Of a DNA stretch of 64,000 bases, positions 55,026 through 64,000 are shown piece after piece. The position numbers and the translations under genes are program-made. The DNA is taken from assembly GCF_001831495.1 (NCBI RefSeq), contig NZ_CP017689.1:930001-994000 (forward strand), in the 5' to 3' direction. Numbering within the stretch: the stretch's first letter is position 1; the number at the start of each line of letters is the position of its first letter. The notes under the pieces were generated by a model. It was given only the letters and a program-made list of their open reading frames with translations. It made no database searches and was not told the DNA's origin. Source of the stretch: Thalassotalea crassostreae (GTDB lineage Bacteria > Pseudomonadota > Gammaproteobacteria > Enterobacterales > Alteromonadaceae).

Positions 55026-56966
55026 ATGCAACCATTAAAAAAATTCTATCCAGTTTCTGAAAAAGCAAAACAACATACTCATTTAACTGAGCAGCAGTAT
55101 CAGCAAATGTACCGTCAATCGATTGAACAGCCTGATGAATTTTGGGCGACGCAAGCCAACGAATTTCTCGATTGGCACAAACCTTTTGAGCAAGTGAGTG
55201 ATGTTGATTTTAATAAAGCCGAAATAGAATGGTTTAAAGGCGGGCAGTTAAATGTTAGTTACAATTGTATCGATCGCCATTTAGCCGAGCGCGGTGAGCA
55301 AACAGCCATTATTTTCGAAGGTGATGAACCAACTGATTCGCGTCATATCAGCTATAACGAATTGCATAGCGAAGTGTGTAAATTTGCTAATGTTCTAAAA
55401 TCTAGAGGCGTTAAGAAAGGCGACCGCGTTTGTATTTATATGCCGATGATACCGGAAGTCGGTTATGCGATGCTTGCTTGTGCTCGCATAGGCGCAGTGC
55501 ATTCTGTTGTTTTTGGTGGCTTCTCTTCAGAATCAATTCGAAGTCGAATCATTGATGCCGATTGTAAAGTGGTTGTCACTGCAGACCAAGGTGTTCGTGG
55601 TGGGAAAACCATTCCACTAAAAGCTAATGTTGATGCCGCAGTTGCTGATTGTCCGAATGTAAGCACGGTTATTGTTGTTGAACATACTGGTGCACAAGTG
55701 CAGTGGAACGACGCTGTTGATGTTCATTATCAAAAAGCTAAAAGCCAAGTAAGTAGCGAATGTGAACCAGAAATCATGGACGCTGAAGATCCGCTATTTA
55801 TTCTTTATACCTCAGGTTCAACAGGAACGCCAAAAGGGGTGTTACACACTTGTGGTGGTTATCTATTGTATGCGGCGATGACCCATAAATATGTGTTTGA
55901 TTACCGCGATGGTGAAATTTACTGGTGTACTGCTGATGCTGGTTGGGTCACTGGCCACAGCTATATTTTCTACGGTCCGTTAGCAAACGGTGCAACCACA
56001 TTAATGTTTGAAGGCGTACCAACATACCCTGATGCTGGTCGTTGCTGGCAGATAGTGGAAAAGCATAAAGTTAATGTGTTTTATACCGCGCCAACAGCTA
56101 TCAGAGCGTTAATGGCATTAGGAGATGACTTAGTTCATGCTAGTGACCGCTCTTCGCTGCGTATATTAGGCTCAGTAGGTGAGCCAATTAATCCTGAAGC
56201 ATGGCACTGGTACTATGAAATTGTTGGTGAAAGTCGTTGTCCTGTTGTTGATACATGGTGGCAAACAGAAACAGGTGGTATTTTAATTACCTCTTTACCT
56301 GGCTCTGCTGGTATGAAGCCAGGAGCTGCAGGCTTGCCATTTTTCGGTGTTAAGCCTGCCATTGTCGATGGTGAATCAAATGAACTGACTGGCGAATGTA
56401 GTGGTCAATTAATTATTCAAGGAAGCTGGCCAGGACAAATGCGCACAGTTTACGGAAACCAAGAACGTTTCTATCTAACTTACTTTAGCCAACACAAGGG
56501 TAATTATTTTGCCGGTGATGGCGCGAAGCGCGACAGTGACGGTTACTATTGGATCACAGGCCGTATTGATGATGTATTAAATGTGTCAGGCCATAGATTA
56601 GGTACTGCAGAAATTGAAAGTGCTTTAGTGCTTCACCCTAAAGTATCGGAAGCCGCTGTTGTTGGTTATCCTCACGATATTAAAGGTCAAGGCGTATACG
56701 CTTATGTGACACTAATGAGTGGTGTTGAAGGTGATGACGAGCTGTTAGTTGACTTGAAAAAAATGGTCACTAGCGAAATGGGAAGTTTTGCTAAACCTGA
56801 CTTAATTCAATATGCACCAGCATTACCGAAAACTCGTTCTGGTAAAATTATGCGTCGAATATTACGTAAAATTGCTGAGAATGAAGTGGATAGTTTAGGT
56901 GATACCTCAACTTTAGCAGATCCAAGTGTCGTTGATGACTTGGTGAAAAATCGTCTAGGCGAATAA
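55026..56966 (+). CDS. acs: Acetyl-CoA synthetase
   Basis: A 646-residue enzyme joining acetate and CoA with ATP through acetyl-AMP. Motifs: [41 protein letters not shown], and the C-terminal [17 protein letters not shown], whose Lys is the site that protein acetylation usually inactivates. Length agrees with the family (about 650). It stands alone with its own terminator. A palindromic operator lies upstream. Confidence 0.97.
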   Translation: MQPLKKFYPVSEKAKQHTHLTEQQYQQMYRQSIEQPDEFWATQANEFLDWHKPFEQVSDVDFNKAEIEWFKGGQLNVSYNCIDRHLAERGEQTAIIFEGDEPTDSRHISYNELHSEVCKFANVLKSRGVKKGDRVCIYMPMIPEVGYAMLACARIGAVHSVVFGGFSSESIRSRIIDADCKVVVTADQGVRGGKTIPLKANVDAAVADCPNVSTVIVVEHTGAQVQWNDAVDVHYQKAKSQVSSECEPEIMDAEDPLFILYTSGSTGTPKGVLHTCGGYLLYAAMTHKYVFDYRDGEIYWCTADAGWVTGHSYIFYGPLANGATTLMFEGVPTYPDAGRCWQIVEKHKVNVFYTAPTAIRALMALGDDLVHASDRSSLRILGSVGEPINPEAWHWYYEIVGESRCPVVDTWWQTETGGILITSLPGSAGMKPGAAGLPFFGVKPAIVDGESNELTGECSGQLIIQGSWPGQMRTVYGNQERFYLTYFSQHKGNYFAGDGAKRDSDGYYWITGRIDDVLNVSGHRLGTAEIESALVLHPKVSEAAVVGYPHDIKGQGVYAYVTLMSGVEGDDELLVDLKKMVTSEMGSFAKPDLIQYAPALPKTRSGKIMRRILRKIAENEVDSLGDTSTLADPSVVDDLVKNRLGE

Positions 56967-56996
56967 GCATTTTCCGTTTCACCTAAAGACTTACAA

Positions 56997-57020
56997 ACAG
57001 AGGCTAGCCTCTGTTTTTTT
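56997..57020 (+). terminator. acs terminator
   Basis: Stem ACAGAGGC / GCCTCTGT with loop TA and a T run. Confidence 0.9.
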
Positions 57021-57175
57021 ATGCCTGTTTTTATGATGAAGTTTGCGATTGTCAGTGAGTTTTAAATAATTTAGTAAAAAAATAACGCTAATATCAATAA
57101 GGGCTTGCGTTACAGAAGTAAAAGCTGATACAACTTATCATCCATTTAATTAAATTTGATAGGTGTCCTTGCGCC

Positions 57176-57214
57176 ATGCATTACCAACTAGTCCATTTTC
57201 GATATTACAACTAA
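57176..57214 (+). CDS. Candidate leader peptide of aroF-tyrA
   Basis: A 12-codon frame, MHYQLVHFRYYN, ending 90 bases before aroF. Three Tyr (two adjacent) and one Phe in 12 residues is far above background and sits in front of genes for Tyr/Phe synthesis. AGGT lies 11 bases before the ATG. Downstream TACTG at 57221 and TACTG at 57249 both can pair with CAGTA at 57262-57266, followed by CCTTTT, which could form alternative hairpins of an attenuator. The stems are short, so this is a hypothesis. Confidence 0.4.
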   Translation: MHYQLVHFRYYN

Positions 57215-57304
57215 AAATAGTACTGCAACAAATACTAATATCCTGTTTTACTGCGCTTAGTCAGTAGCCTTTTAATCGTTCTAATTTAAAAATTTGGTGT
57301 GCTT

Positions 57305-58390
57305 ATGTCAACAACAAGACTTAATGATATTCATGTAAATTCGGAAGAAATTCTTATAACTCCGAACCTACTAAAACAAAAGCTTCCGTTATCGGAATCT
57401 GGTCGTCAGTATGTACTACAGGCAAGAGAAACGATAGCCAATATTATTCATAAAAAAGATAGCCGCTTATTGGTTATTTCTGGACCATGTTCTGTTCACG
57501 ATGTGGAAGCGGCAAAAGAGTATGGCCGAAGATTAAAGCAACTTCATGAGCAATATAAAGATACGCTTTACATTGTTATGCGAGTCTACTTTGAAAAGCC
57601 AAGAACAACAGTGGGCTGGAAAGGGCTAATTAACGACCCTCACATGGATGGTAGTTTCGATGTTGAAAAAGGTTTAGAAACTGCTCGTGAGTTATTGTTG
57701 TACCTTACTGAGCTCGGATTACCGCTAGCGACAGAGGCATTAGATCCTATTTCACCTCAGTATTTGGCAGAGCTGTTTAGTTGGTCAGCAATTGGTGCTC
57801 GAACGACAGAGTCACAAACACACAGGGAAATGGCGAGCGGTTTATCTATGCCTATTGGCTTTAAAAATGGCACAAATGGTTCGTTGGATGTGGCAATCAA
57901 TGCGATGCAATCTGCTGCTTCATCACATCGGTTCATGGGCATAAACAAAGAAGGGCAAGTGGCTTTACTTAAAACTTCCGGTAACCCTGATGGCCACGTT
58001 ATTTTGCGAGGCGGTAAACAACCAAACTATGATTCGGTCAATGTAGCTGTGTGTGATCAACAACTTAGTGCTGCTAATCTGGCACAAGCGTTAGTAATTG
58101 ATTGCTCTCATGCCAATTCGAGCAAAGATCATAACCGTCAACCATTAGTAGCTGAGAATGTTATGAACCAAATTTGTGAAGGCAATAAGTCGATTATTGG
58201 CATAATGTTAGAAAGTAACTTAAATGCTGGTAACCAAAGCTCAAATTTACCAAAAGAAGAACTCGCTTATGGCGTTTCTGTAACGGATGCTTGTATTGAT
58301 TGGCAATCAACCGAAGAGTTGATGGCTAAAGCAGCTACTAAATTAAAAACGGCGCTACCCGCAAGACTTGCAACCAATAGCGTGGCATAA
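57305..58390 (+). CDS. aroF: 3-deoxy-7-phosphoheptulonate synthase
   Basis: First enzyme of the shikimate pathway, condensing phosphoenolpyruvate and erythrose-4-phosphate. A class I enzyme of 361 residues: VISGPCSVHDVEAAKEYGRRL, VMRVYFEKPRTTVGWKGLINDP, GARTTESQTHREMASGLSMPIGFKNGT and VIDCSHANSSKDH. AroF is chosen over aroG/aroH because tyrA follows 2 bases later, the usual Tyr-sensitive pair. ATG 57305 is used; a GTG two codons earlier is possible. Confidence 0.92.
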   Translation: MSTTRLNDIHVNSEEILITPNLLKQKLPLSESGRQYVLQARETIANIIHKKDSRLLVISGPCSVHDVEAAKEYGRRLKQLHEQYKDTLYIVMRVYFEKPRTTVGWKGLINDPHMDGSFDVEKGLETARELLLYLTELGLPLATEALDPISPQYLAELFSWSAIGARTTESQTHREMASGLSMPIGFKNGTNGSLDVAINAMQSAASSHRFMGINKEGQVALLKTSGNPDGHVILRGGKQPNYDSVNVAVCDQQLSAANLAQALVIDCSHANSSKDHNRQPLVAENVMNQICEGNKSIIGIMLESNLNAGNQSSNLPKEELAYGVSVTDACIDWQSTEELMAKAATKLKTALPARLATNSVA

Positions 58391-58392
58391 CG

Positions 58393-59526
58393 ATGAGTTA
58401 TTTTGAACAGCAACTGAATCAATGTCGAAACGAAATCGATAGCATTGATGAGCAACTGCTTACTCTAATCGCTAAACGACGTTTAGTGACGGCGAAAGTG
58501 GGCGAACTAAAATCAAATAAAGGTATGCCCATATTCGATCCCAGTCGCGAACAAGCATTACTTAATAGATTAAAGGCTCAAGGCGCTAGTGATGACTTAT
58601 CACCTTCTTTGATTGAAGATGTATTTCGCCGCATAATGCGCGACTCATACAGCTCACAAGATGAACAAGGCTACCTATGTGTAAACCCTGATGCTGGTAA
58701 TATCGTTGTTATTGGTGGTAAAGGACAACTTGGTCAAGTGTTTGTCGACTTGTTCGAGCGTACCGGATACATCGTTGATATTATCGAAAAGCATGATTGG
58801 GACACTCCAGAGCACACAGATGCAATGCTTGCAAAAGCGGCATTGGTCATTGTTGCAGTGCCAATTAATCTGACTGAAATGGTAATATCGACGCTCAAAA
58901 ATTTACCTGAAGATTGTATTTTAGCTGATATAACCAGTATTAAAGATAAACCATTAACTCAAATGCTTGATGTTCATCGAGGCCCTGTTGTTGGACTACA
59001 CCCAATGTTCGGCCCTGATGTTACTGGCATGATCAAACAAACTATTATTGTTTGTGAAGGCCGCAAAGCAGAGCAATATCAATGGTTACTCGAGCAGTTT
59101 AAGATTTGGGGAGCATTGAATTATCATGTTGAAGCAACACAACATGATGATGCAATGGCAATGGTTCAAGTAATGCGTCACTTTTCGACAGTCAGTTATG
59201 GCTATCATTTGATGCAAGAAGATGTCGATCTTGATCAGTTGCTAGCGATGAGCTCTCCTATTTATCGCTTAGAGTTGATTATGGTGGGTCGCTTATTTGC
59301 ACAAGCTCCGGAACTTTATGCAGATATAATTTTTTCTAATCCTGATAATGTCGTAATGATGAGACGTTTTATCGAACGTTTTTCAAATTTATTAGAAAAT
59401 GTGGAGCGAGGTGATAAAGTAAGCTTTATTGAACAATTTAATCAAGTTGCCAATTGGTTTGGTGATGATGCCAATACCTTCTTACAAGAATCTAAATCAT
59501 TATTGGAAAAAACCCGTGAACGATAA
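58393..59526 (+). CDS. tyrA: Chorismate mutase / prephenate dehydrogenase
   Basis: A 377-residue bifunctional enzyme making 4-hydroxyphenylpyruvate for tyrosine. N-terminal chorismate mutase (about 1-90: NQCRNEIDSIDEQLLTLIAKRRLVTAKVGELK) fused to an NAD-dependent prephenate dehydrogenase (VVIGGKGQLGQVFVDLFERTG; LHPMFGPDV). It follows aroF with 2 bases between stop and start and overlaps the next gene by 11 bases. Confidence 0.97.
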   Translation: MSYFEQQLNQCRNEIDSIDEQLLTLIAKRRLVTAKVGELKSNKGMPIFDPSREQALLNRLKAQGASDDLSPSLIEDVFRRIMRDSYSSQDEQGYLCVNPDAGNIVVIGGKGQLGQVFVDLFERTGYIVDIIEKHDWDTPEHTDAMLAKAALVIVAVPINLTEMVISTLKNLPEDCILADITSIKDKPLTQMLDVHRGPVVGLHPMFGPDVTGMIKQTIIVCEGRKAEQYQWLLEQFKIWGALNYHVEATQHDDAMAMVQVMRHFSTVSYGYHLMQEDVDLDQLLAMSSPIYRLELIMVGRLFAQAPELYADIIFSNPDNVVMMRRFIERFSNLLENVERGDKVSFIEQFNQVANWFGDDANTFLQESKSLLEKTRER

Positions 59527-60061
59527 CAGCGAAAAGAAAACATTTTTAAAGAAACACAAAAAGACATTTATGTTTTTAGCTTTGGTTTTTTGGTTGGCAA
59601 CGGCAGTTTTATTATTCATCAGGGAAGCGAATGCTTTTTCGGAACAGGTTAAGCCAGATTATAATCAGCAGTCATTATTTGCTGAATATGACGTGTTTAA
59701 AGAAGGCTTCGACGATTATAAGGTAAGTGAAGAAGAGTTAGAGTTTGTTGCTAGTTTACCTGATAATGTTGAAATAAAAGTGTTTTTTGGCACTTGGTGT
59801 CACGACAGTAAACGTGAAGTACCGCGTTTGTTAAAGTCATTTCAAAGCAAGTCAGATATCATTAAACTGTACTCACTTGATCATCAAAAAAGCCATGAGT
59901 CAGGATTAGAAAAAACGTATAAAGTAAAGTACACGCCAACAATTGTAGTTCTTGTCGATGGCCAAGAAGTTGGTCGTATCGTTGAACATCCGGAAGCGAC
60001 AATAGCCGAAGATATCAGCGTTTTTGTAGGTAATGCTAACTCTGCCGCACGTGGTGAATAA
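59516..60061 (+). CDS. Membrane-anchored thioredoxin-like protein with a single active-site Cys
   Basis: A 181-residue protein: basic N-terminus, one membrane helix (about 19-38, FMFLALVFWLATAVLLFI), then a thioredoxin-fold domain outside the membrane. The active site reads FFGTWCHDSKREVPRLL, so the usual CxxC has only the first Cys, and the cis-Pro loop is KYTPTIVVLVDG. It may therefore act as a thiol-binding or peroxidase-like protein rather than a disulfide oxidoreductase. The start is GTG at 59516 overlapping the tyrA stop, with GGA 8 bases before it; the track start at 59429 lies inside tyrA and is rejected. It probably belongs to the aroF-tyrA transcript. Confidence 0.8.
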   Translation: MNDNSEKKTFLKKHKKTFMFLALVFWLATAVLLFIREANAFSEQVKPDYNQQSLFAEYDVFKEGFDDYKVSEEELEFVASLPDNVEIKVFFGTWCHDSKREVPRLLKSFQSKSDIIKLYSLDHQKSHESGLEKTYKVKYTPTIVVLVDGQEVGRIVEHPEATIAEDISVFVGNANSAARGE

Positions 60062-60127
60062 TAACGCCAATATAGCTTTTTGTATTGTCGCAATATGTAC
60101 AATTTAATAAGCTATTGAATGGCACTA

Positions 60128-60568
60128 TTAGTTCAGATTTTGCAGCGCTTTTAATACAATTTGACGCTGGTTTTTAATAGCCGATGTTATGTTATCAACC
60201 GCTTGCTCATCAGACTTCATTAAATGCCAGTTATCCTGCCAAGTGCTATGCAAATGTTTTGCGTTGCTTTGTGCGTTGGGCGAAACGCTCACAGATAAAT
60301 CTTGAATATATATAACATAGCTCCAACCTTTTATTGGATCGCCTTTTTCTGCAGAATCACCGTAATAGCTGTTATCGACTACTTGTTGAAGCTCAGCTAA
60401 AGACATTAAGACTTCAAATGATGCGGTTCGAACGTTGCGATTAAATTCCGTTTGCTCATTACGCCAAGTATTGTAACTCAATGAAATAACAGCAATGAAA
60501 ATACTGATAATGGCGATCAGATTATTTTTTATTTGATGCTTTATACTGTAATTTTTCATTGCTGTCAT
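60128..60568 (-). CDS. Membrane-anchored protein of unknown function
   Basis: A 146-residue protein with one N-terminal helix (NLIAIISIFIAVISLSYNTW) and an outside part rich in helices. No family is recognised. An in-frame ATG at 60559 is an alternative start. It follows the next upstream gene (60581-61333, minus) by 12 bases and is probably cotranscribed with it. Confidence 0.6.
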   Translation of the reverse strand: MTAMKNYSIKHQIKNNLIAIISIFIAVISLSYNTWRNEQTEFNRNVRTASFEVLMSLAELQQVVDNSYYGDSAEKGDPIKGWSYVIYIQDLSVSVSPNAQSNAKHLHSTWQDNWHLMKSDEQAVDNITSAIKNQRQIVLKALQNLN

Positions 60569-60580
60569 AGGTGTTTATTT

Positions 60581-61333
60581 TTAACCTTTAAGCTTGTCTA
60601 ATAATTTTTTCTTTTTTTCGTCCAGTTTTTGTTTTGCTTTGTCTTTTAAAGCTGCTTGATATTGCTCTTTTGCTTGCTTTGAAATTTCCGATAGTATTTC
60701 TTTAGCAATGGTCGCTCCTAACTTGCTAGCTTCAATTCCTTCAGCACCACCCAGGCTATCTAACGCCACAGTCGGCAATTCAAGGTCTAAAGTTTTTCCA
60801 TTCACTTTGGTCAAATCCAACGTTAAGGCAACCCCCGATAATACAAACTCATGAATGGCAATTTTTGTTTCAGGCTTAGATTCCTTTTTCTTCTTTTTTG
60901 GCGGCTCTATAGGCTGTACATTGTCACTTTGAGTATTTGCCTTTATAGCCGCTAAGATGTCACTGATATTGTTGTTTCCATCTTTATCAAACTCAACAAA
61001 GACTTGTGGTTTAATCGATTTTATTGACTTAATCACAATAGGCGAACTCGATAGTGATTGAATATCAATGCCTAATGAAACTTCTCCTAGATACATTGCA
61101 TTGATATGTTCATACTTAACTGGGTTACTAATGCTAAGACCGTAAATACCGCCAAATCCTTCGCTCAATTTCATATCAACCTTTTCAACTTTTACTGTTC
61201 TAGAGGTTACTTTCGAGCCTTGGATTTCTATCTGTGTACGAATGAATCCGTTCCAGTCAGCTGATGCTAAGAACCATAACATGGCTCCGAAAAATAACAG
61301 CAATCCAGCAGCGAAAATGGCAAGTTTATTCAT
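60581..61333 (-). CDS. AsmA-like membrane-anchored protein
   Basis: A 250-residue protein: one N-terminal membrane helix (LAIFAAGLLLFFGAMLWFL), then a region like the start of AsmA/TamB-type proteins (TQIEIQGSKVTSRTVKVEKVDMKLSEGFGGIYGLSISNP), a Lys/Glu linker (EPPKKKKKESKPE), a beta segment and a long charged coiled-coil C-terminus (QAALKDKAKQKLDEKKKKLL). AsmA-like proteins take part in outer-membrane lipid homeostasis; a role here is only inferred. Confidence 0.6.
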   Translation of the reverse strand: MNKLAIFAAGLLLFFGAMLWFLASADWNGFIRTQIEIQGSKVTSRTVKVEKVDMKLSEGFGGIYGLSISNPVKYEHINAMYLGEVSLGIDIQSLSSSPIVIKSIKSIKPQVFVEFDKDGNNNISDILAAIKANTQSDNVQPIEPPKKKKKESKPETKIAIHEFVLSGVALTLDLTKVNGKTLDLELPTVALDSLGGAEGIEASKLGATIAKEILSEISKQAKEQYQAALKDKAKQKLDEKKKKLLDKLKG

Positions 61334-61492
61334 TTTTATTCCTTTTCTTGGGTCAATATATAGCCTTGTTTAGTATACAGTATTTTTTCAAAAGTTTTAT
61401 CTCGTAAAAATGGTTGTTCAACGAAAAGTTATTCGTTTTAAAAGGCGAAATACGCTATATTATGCGCCATTATATTCTCAAGTTGTGATTTC

Positions 61493-62584
61493 ATGGAAAA
61501 CAGTAAAAGCTCTCGCTTACCTTTAATTTTGCTTTCAGCAGTTCTAATAGCATTATTAGCCTATTTAAATTGGCCTCAAGAACAATCAAATTATCAACGA
61601 CAGGCTCGTGTCGTTTCAGTCAAAGTAGCAGCGGTTAAATTTGCCGAGTTTAGTGATGAATTTGAAGCTTTAGGTACCACGACTGCAAATGAACAAGTAA
61701 CCATTACCGCTCAATATAGCGATATAGTTGAAACGTTATCTTTTGATGATGGTGATACGGTTAAAAAAGGCGATATATTAGTTGAATTTGCAAAGGCGCA
61801 AGAACAGGCAAAAGTGAATGAACTTGAAGCAAATTTGGAAGTTTCGGTTACTCAACTTAAACGTTTGAAAGAGCTGTCAAACCAAAAAGTTGGTTCTATA
61901 GCACAAACTGAAGAGCAACAAGCCAAGGTTCGCTCAATTCGCGCTCAATTAATGAGTGCACAAGCTGTTCTCGATAATTTAACCATTAGAGCCCCTTTTG
62001 ATGGTCAACTTGGTTTTCGCCAAGTGAGTGTTGGCGAGTTTGTCAATAACGGTGAGGAAATTACTATCTTAGATGATATATCTGTAGTGAAAGTTGATTT
62101 TGCTATTCCTGAACGTTTTATTACGACCGTGACAAAAGGGCAGAAAGTTAGTGCCACGAATGTTGCCTATCCTGGAAAACAGTTTATTGGTGAAATTACC
62201 AGTATTGCTACTCGAATAGACGCTAATACTCGTACCATTCAAGTAAGAGCTAAGATTAATAATGCTGACAAATACCTTCGCCCTGGTATGTTAATGAGCA
62301 TTTTATTGCAGCGTAATGTTGAAGAAACATTGCAGTTACCAGAAAGTGGCATTATTCCTTTTGAAGACCGACATTTTGTGTTTGTTGTTGAGGATGGTGT
62401 AGCCAAGCGAGTGGATGTTGTGATTGGTCGCAGAAAGCCAGGTTTGGTTGAAGTTAAATCAGGCGTTTTAGAAGGTACTCCGGTTGTTATTGAAGGCGCT
62501 CTGAAGCTTAGAGAAGGTTCTGCGGTATCTATAATTGGTTCAAATACTGCTAGCCAAGATGACCAAACGAAAGGTAAATCATAA
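61493..62584 (+). CDS. RND efflux periplasmic adaptor (HlyD family)
   Basis: A 363-residue membrane-fusion protein linking an RND pump to an outer-membrane channel. N-terminal signal anchor (LPLILLSAVLIALLAYL), lipoyl half-motifs (VTITAQYSDIVETLSFDDGDTVKKGDILVEF and LTIRAPFDGQLGFRQVSVGEFV), a coiled hairpin between them, and the beta-barrel (RTIQVRAKINNADKYLRPGMLMSILL). It overlaps the pump gene by one base (TAATG). No outer-membrane channel gene is seen within the window. Confidence 0.92.
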   Translation: MENSKSSRLPLILLSAVLIALLAYLNWPQEQSNYQRQARVVSVKVAAVKFAEFSDEFEALGTTTANEQVTITAQYSDIVETLSFDDGDTVKKGDILVEFAKAQEQAKVNELEANLEVSVTQLKRLKELSNQKVGSIAQTEEQQAKVRSIRAQLMSAQAVLDNLTIRAPFDGQLGFRQVSVGEFVNNGEEITILDDISVVKVDFAIPERFITTVTKGQKVSATNVAYPGKQFIGEITSIATRIDANTRTIQVRAKINNADKYLRPGMLMSILLQRNVEETLQLPESGIIPFEDRHFVFVVEDGVAKRVDVVIGRRKPGLVEVKSGVLEGTPVVIEGALKLREGSAVSIIGSNTASQDDQTKGKS

Positions 62585-64000
62585 TGATTTTATCGGACTT
62601 ATCAGTAAAAAGACCGGTTTTTGCGACGGTATTAAATTTACTCATAGTAACCTTCGGTATTGTTGCGTTCTTATTGTTGCCTTTACGTGAATACCCAGAT
62701 ACAGATAAACCTGTTATCACTGTTTCGACTTCATACCCCGGTGCATCATCTGCGATTGTAGAGTCGAAAATAACTAAGCTTCTCGAAGATAAAATCAGTG
62801 GTATTGAAGGTGTTAAGAGTATTGATTCAACCTCACGAGATGGTCGTTCTAGAATTTCTATCGAATTCGAAATGGGCCGTGATATTGATGCTGCAGCGAA
62901 TGATGTAAGAGAAAAAATATCTTCTGAAATGCGTCGATTGCCAGAACAAGCAACACCACCAGAAATCCAAAAAGCTAACGATGATGGTGATGTTATTGTT
63001 TGGTTTACCTTACAAAGCGAAGTTTTTAATACACTTGAACTTACCGATTATGCAAATCGTTATATTACAGACCGCTTCGCTGTTGTAAACGGTGTTGCCG
63101 AAGTTATGGTCGGCGGTGGGCGAGAATATGCAATGAAAATCGTATTGAATCGTCAAGCGATGGCTGCTCGTGGCATCACTGTTACCGATATTGAAAATAC
63201 CTTACGTGCGGAAAATGTGGAATTGCCTGCAGGTGAAATCGAGTCAGTGACTCGTGACTTTAGTGTTCGGGTGGCACGCAGTTATAAGACAGAGCATGAT
63301 TTTGGCGCAATGGTAATAGCTCGAGGAGAAAATAACTCATTAGTGCGACTATCCGATATTGCCGATGTGTCAGTAACTGCAAAAGATGATGAAAGCATGT
63401 TTCGTGGTTACGGTCGAAATATGGTTGGCTTAGGTATCATCAAGCAATCAACAGCCAATACTATTGATGTGGTAAAAGCCGCGCAACAAGAAATGGAAGA
63501 AATCAAAAGTGCATTACCTGCCGGTACCACTATTATTCCAAGTTATGATTCTTCTGTATTTATCAAAGACTCTATTGATGAAGTATACCGAACCTTAGGT
63601 GTTGCTATGTTGATGGTAGTCCTAGTGATATACCTATTTTTAGGAAATATCAAAGCGACCATTATTCCAGCGGTTACGGTACCGGTTGCACTGATCGGCT
63701 CGATGATTGCGTTAAGTGCGTTAGGCTTTTCAATTAACTTATTAACGTTATTAGCCTTGGTTTTAGCCATCGGCTTGGTGGTAGATGACTCAATAGTTGT
63801 ATTGGAAAATATTTATCGTCGAATAGAAAATGGTGAAAAACCACTTGCTGCCGCTTATAACGGCGGTAGAGAAGTAGCGTTTGCCGTTATTGCAACGACT
63901 GTTGTGTTGGTATCAGTGTTTGTGCCACTTATCTTTATGGAAGGTGATGTTGGCCGACTGTTTACTGAATTTGCACTTGCCATTGCTGCTGCGGTTATAT
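62584..64000 (+). CDS. RND efflux permease, N-terminal part (3' end outside window)
   Basis: The first 472 codons of an inner-membrane proton-driven multidrug exporter. MILSDLSVKRPVFATVLNLLIV, the REYPDTDKPVITVSTSYPGASS segment, the porter subdomains and the helix-4 motif GLVVDDSIVVLENIYRRIENGE with its paired Asp residues for proton coupling are all intact. It continues beyond 64000; family members are about 1,020-1,050 residues. Together with the adaptor it forms a tripartite pump; the substrate is unknown. Confidence 0.95.
   Translation, partial: MILSDLSVKRPVFATVLNLLIVTFGIVAFLLLPLREYPDTDKPVITVSTSYPGASSAIVESKITKLLEDKISGIEGVKSIDSTSRDGRSRISIEFEMGRDIDAAANDVREKISSEMRRLPEQATPPEIQKANDDGDVIVWFTLQSEVFNTLELTDYANRYITDRFAVVNGVAEVMVGGGREYAMKIVLNRQAMAARGITVTDIENTLRAENVELPAGEIESVTRDFSVRVARSYKTEHDFGAMVIARGENNSLVRLSDIADVSVTAKDDESMFRGYGRNMVGLGIIKQSTANTIDVVKAAQQEMEEIKSALPAGTTIIPSYDSSVFIKDSIDEVYRTLGVAMLMVVLVIYLFLGNIKATIIPAVTVPVALIGSMIALSALGFSINLLTLLALVLAIGLVVDDSIVVLENIYRRIENGEKPLAAAYNGGREVAFAVIATTVVLVSVFVPLIFMEGDVGRLFTEFALAIAAAVI

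Overview
The window looks like the chromosome of a marine gammaproteobacterium of the order Alteromonadales, most likely Colwelliaceae (Colwellia/Thalassotalea-like). This rests on AT-rich DNA, an E. coli-like tmRNA tag, typical gamma gene order (yfjD-ypjD | ffh ... rpsP-rimM-trmD-rplS ... aroF-tyrA), a cyanophycin synthetase pair, a NorR/NnrS/Hmp nitric-oxide locus, a rhombosortase-type (GlyGly-CTERM) surface protein and a block of five sulfatases. The genus is inference; no 16S gene is present.

Layout. 1-3.4 kb: 3' part of cphA and a second Mur-ligase protein without an ATP-grasp domain. 3.4-7.7 kb (minus): cupredoxin-like protein, membrane c-di-GMP phosphodiesterase with a degenerate GGDEF, and an outer-membrane barrel. 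7.9-9.3 kb: a 1.4-kb remnant of an element integrated at the 3' end of ssrA (tmRNA), bounded by copies of the tmRNA end and its terminator, carrying a lipoprotein gene and recombinase debris. 9.8-15.4 kb: hotdog protein, then DUF1800 / DUF1501 / octahaem cytochrome-TPR. 15.5-19.5 kb: pseudouridine synthase, NhaC antiporter, gshA. 19.7-19.8 kb: a candidate ECF-sigma-dependent small RNA. 19.9-24.4 kb: norR, divergent from a sigma-54/NorR-controlled small membrane protein, nnrS and hmpA. 24.7-31 kb: transglycosylase-like lipoprotein, GNAT, GMC oxidoreductase, CorB-like protein, ypjD and a Cu/Zn permease. 31.3-37.7 kb: ffh, whose 3' end is repeated as a 105-bp tandem array, then a membrane protein, a DMT transporter and rpsP-rimM-trmD-rplS. 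37.7-53.5 kb: a sulfated-polysaccharide utilisation locus (truncated mutarotase pseudogene, TonB receptor, GlyGly-CTERM surface protein, five sulfatases). 53.8-64 kb: membrane protein, OmpA-like lipoprotein, acs, aroF-tyrA with a possible leader peptide, a thioredoxin-like protein, two membrane-associated hypotheticals and an RND efflux pair running off the window.

How it works together. The sulfatase locus appears to be an accessory block placed between rplS and the OmpA lipoprotein/aroF-tyrA segment, which lie close together in E. coli. Three of its promoters share a 14-bp palindrome, TGAYANCGNTRTCA, overlapping the -35 box, suggesting one LacI-type repressor (not encoded here); a perfect copy also lies upstream of acs. 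Four of the five exported sulfatases end in lysine-rich low-complexity tails, which may tether them to polyanionic glycan or the cell surface. No glycoside hydrolase, lyase or sulfatase-maturing enzyme is present in the window, so the substrate is unknown.
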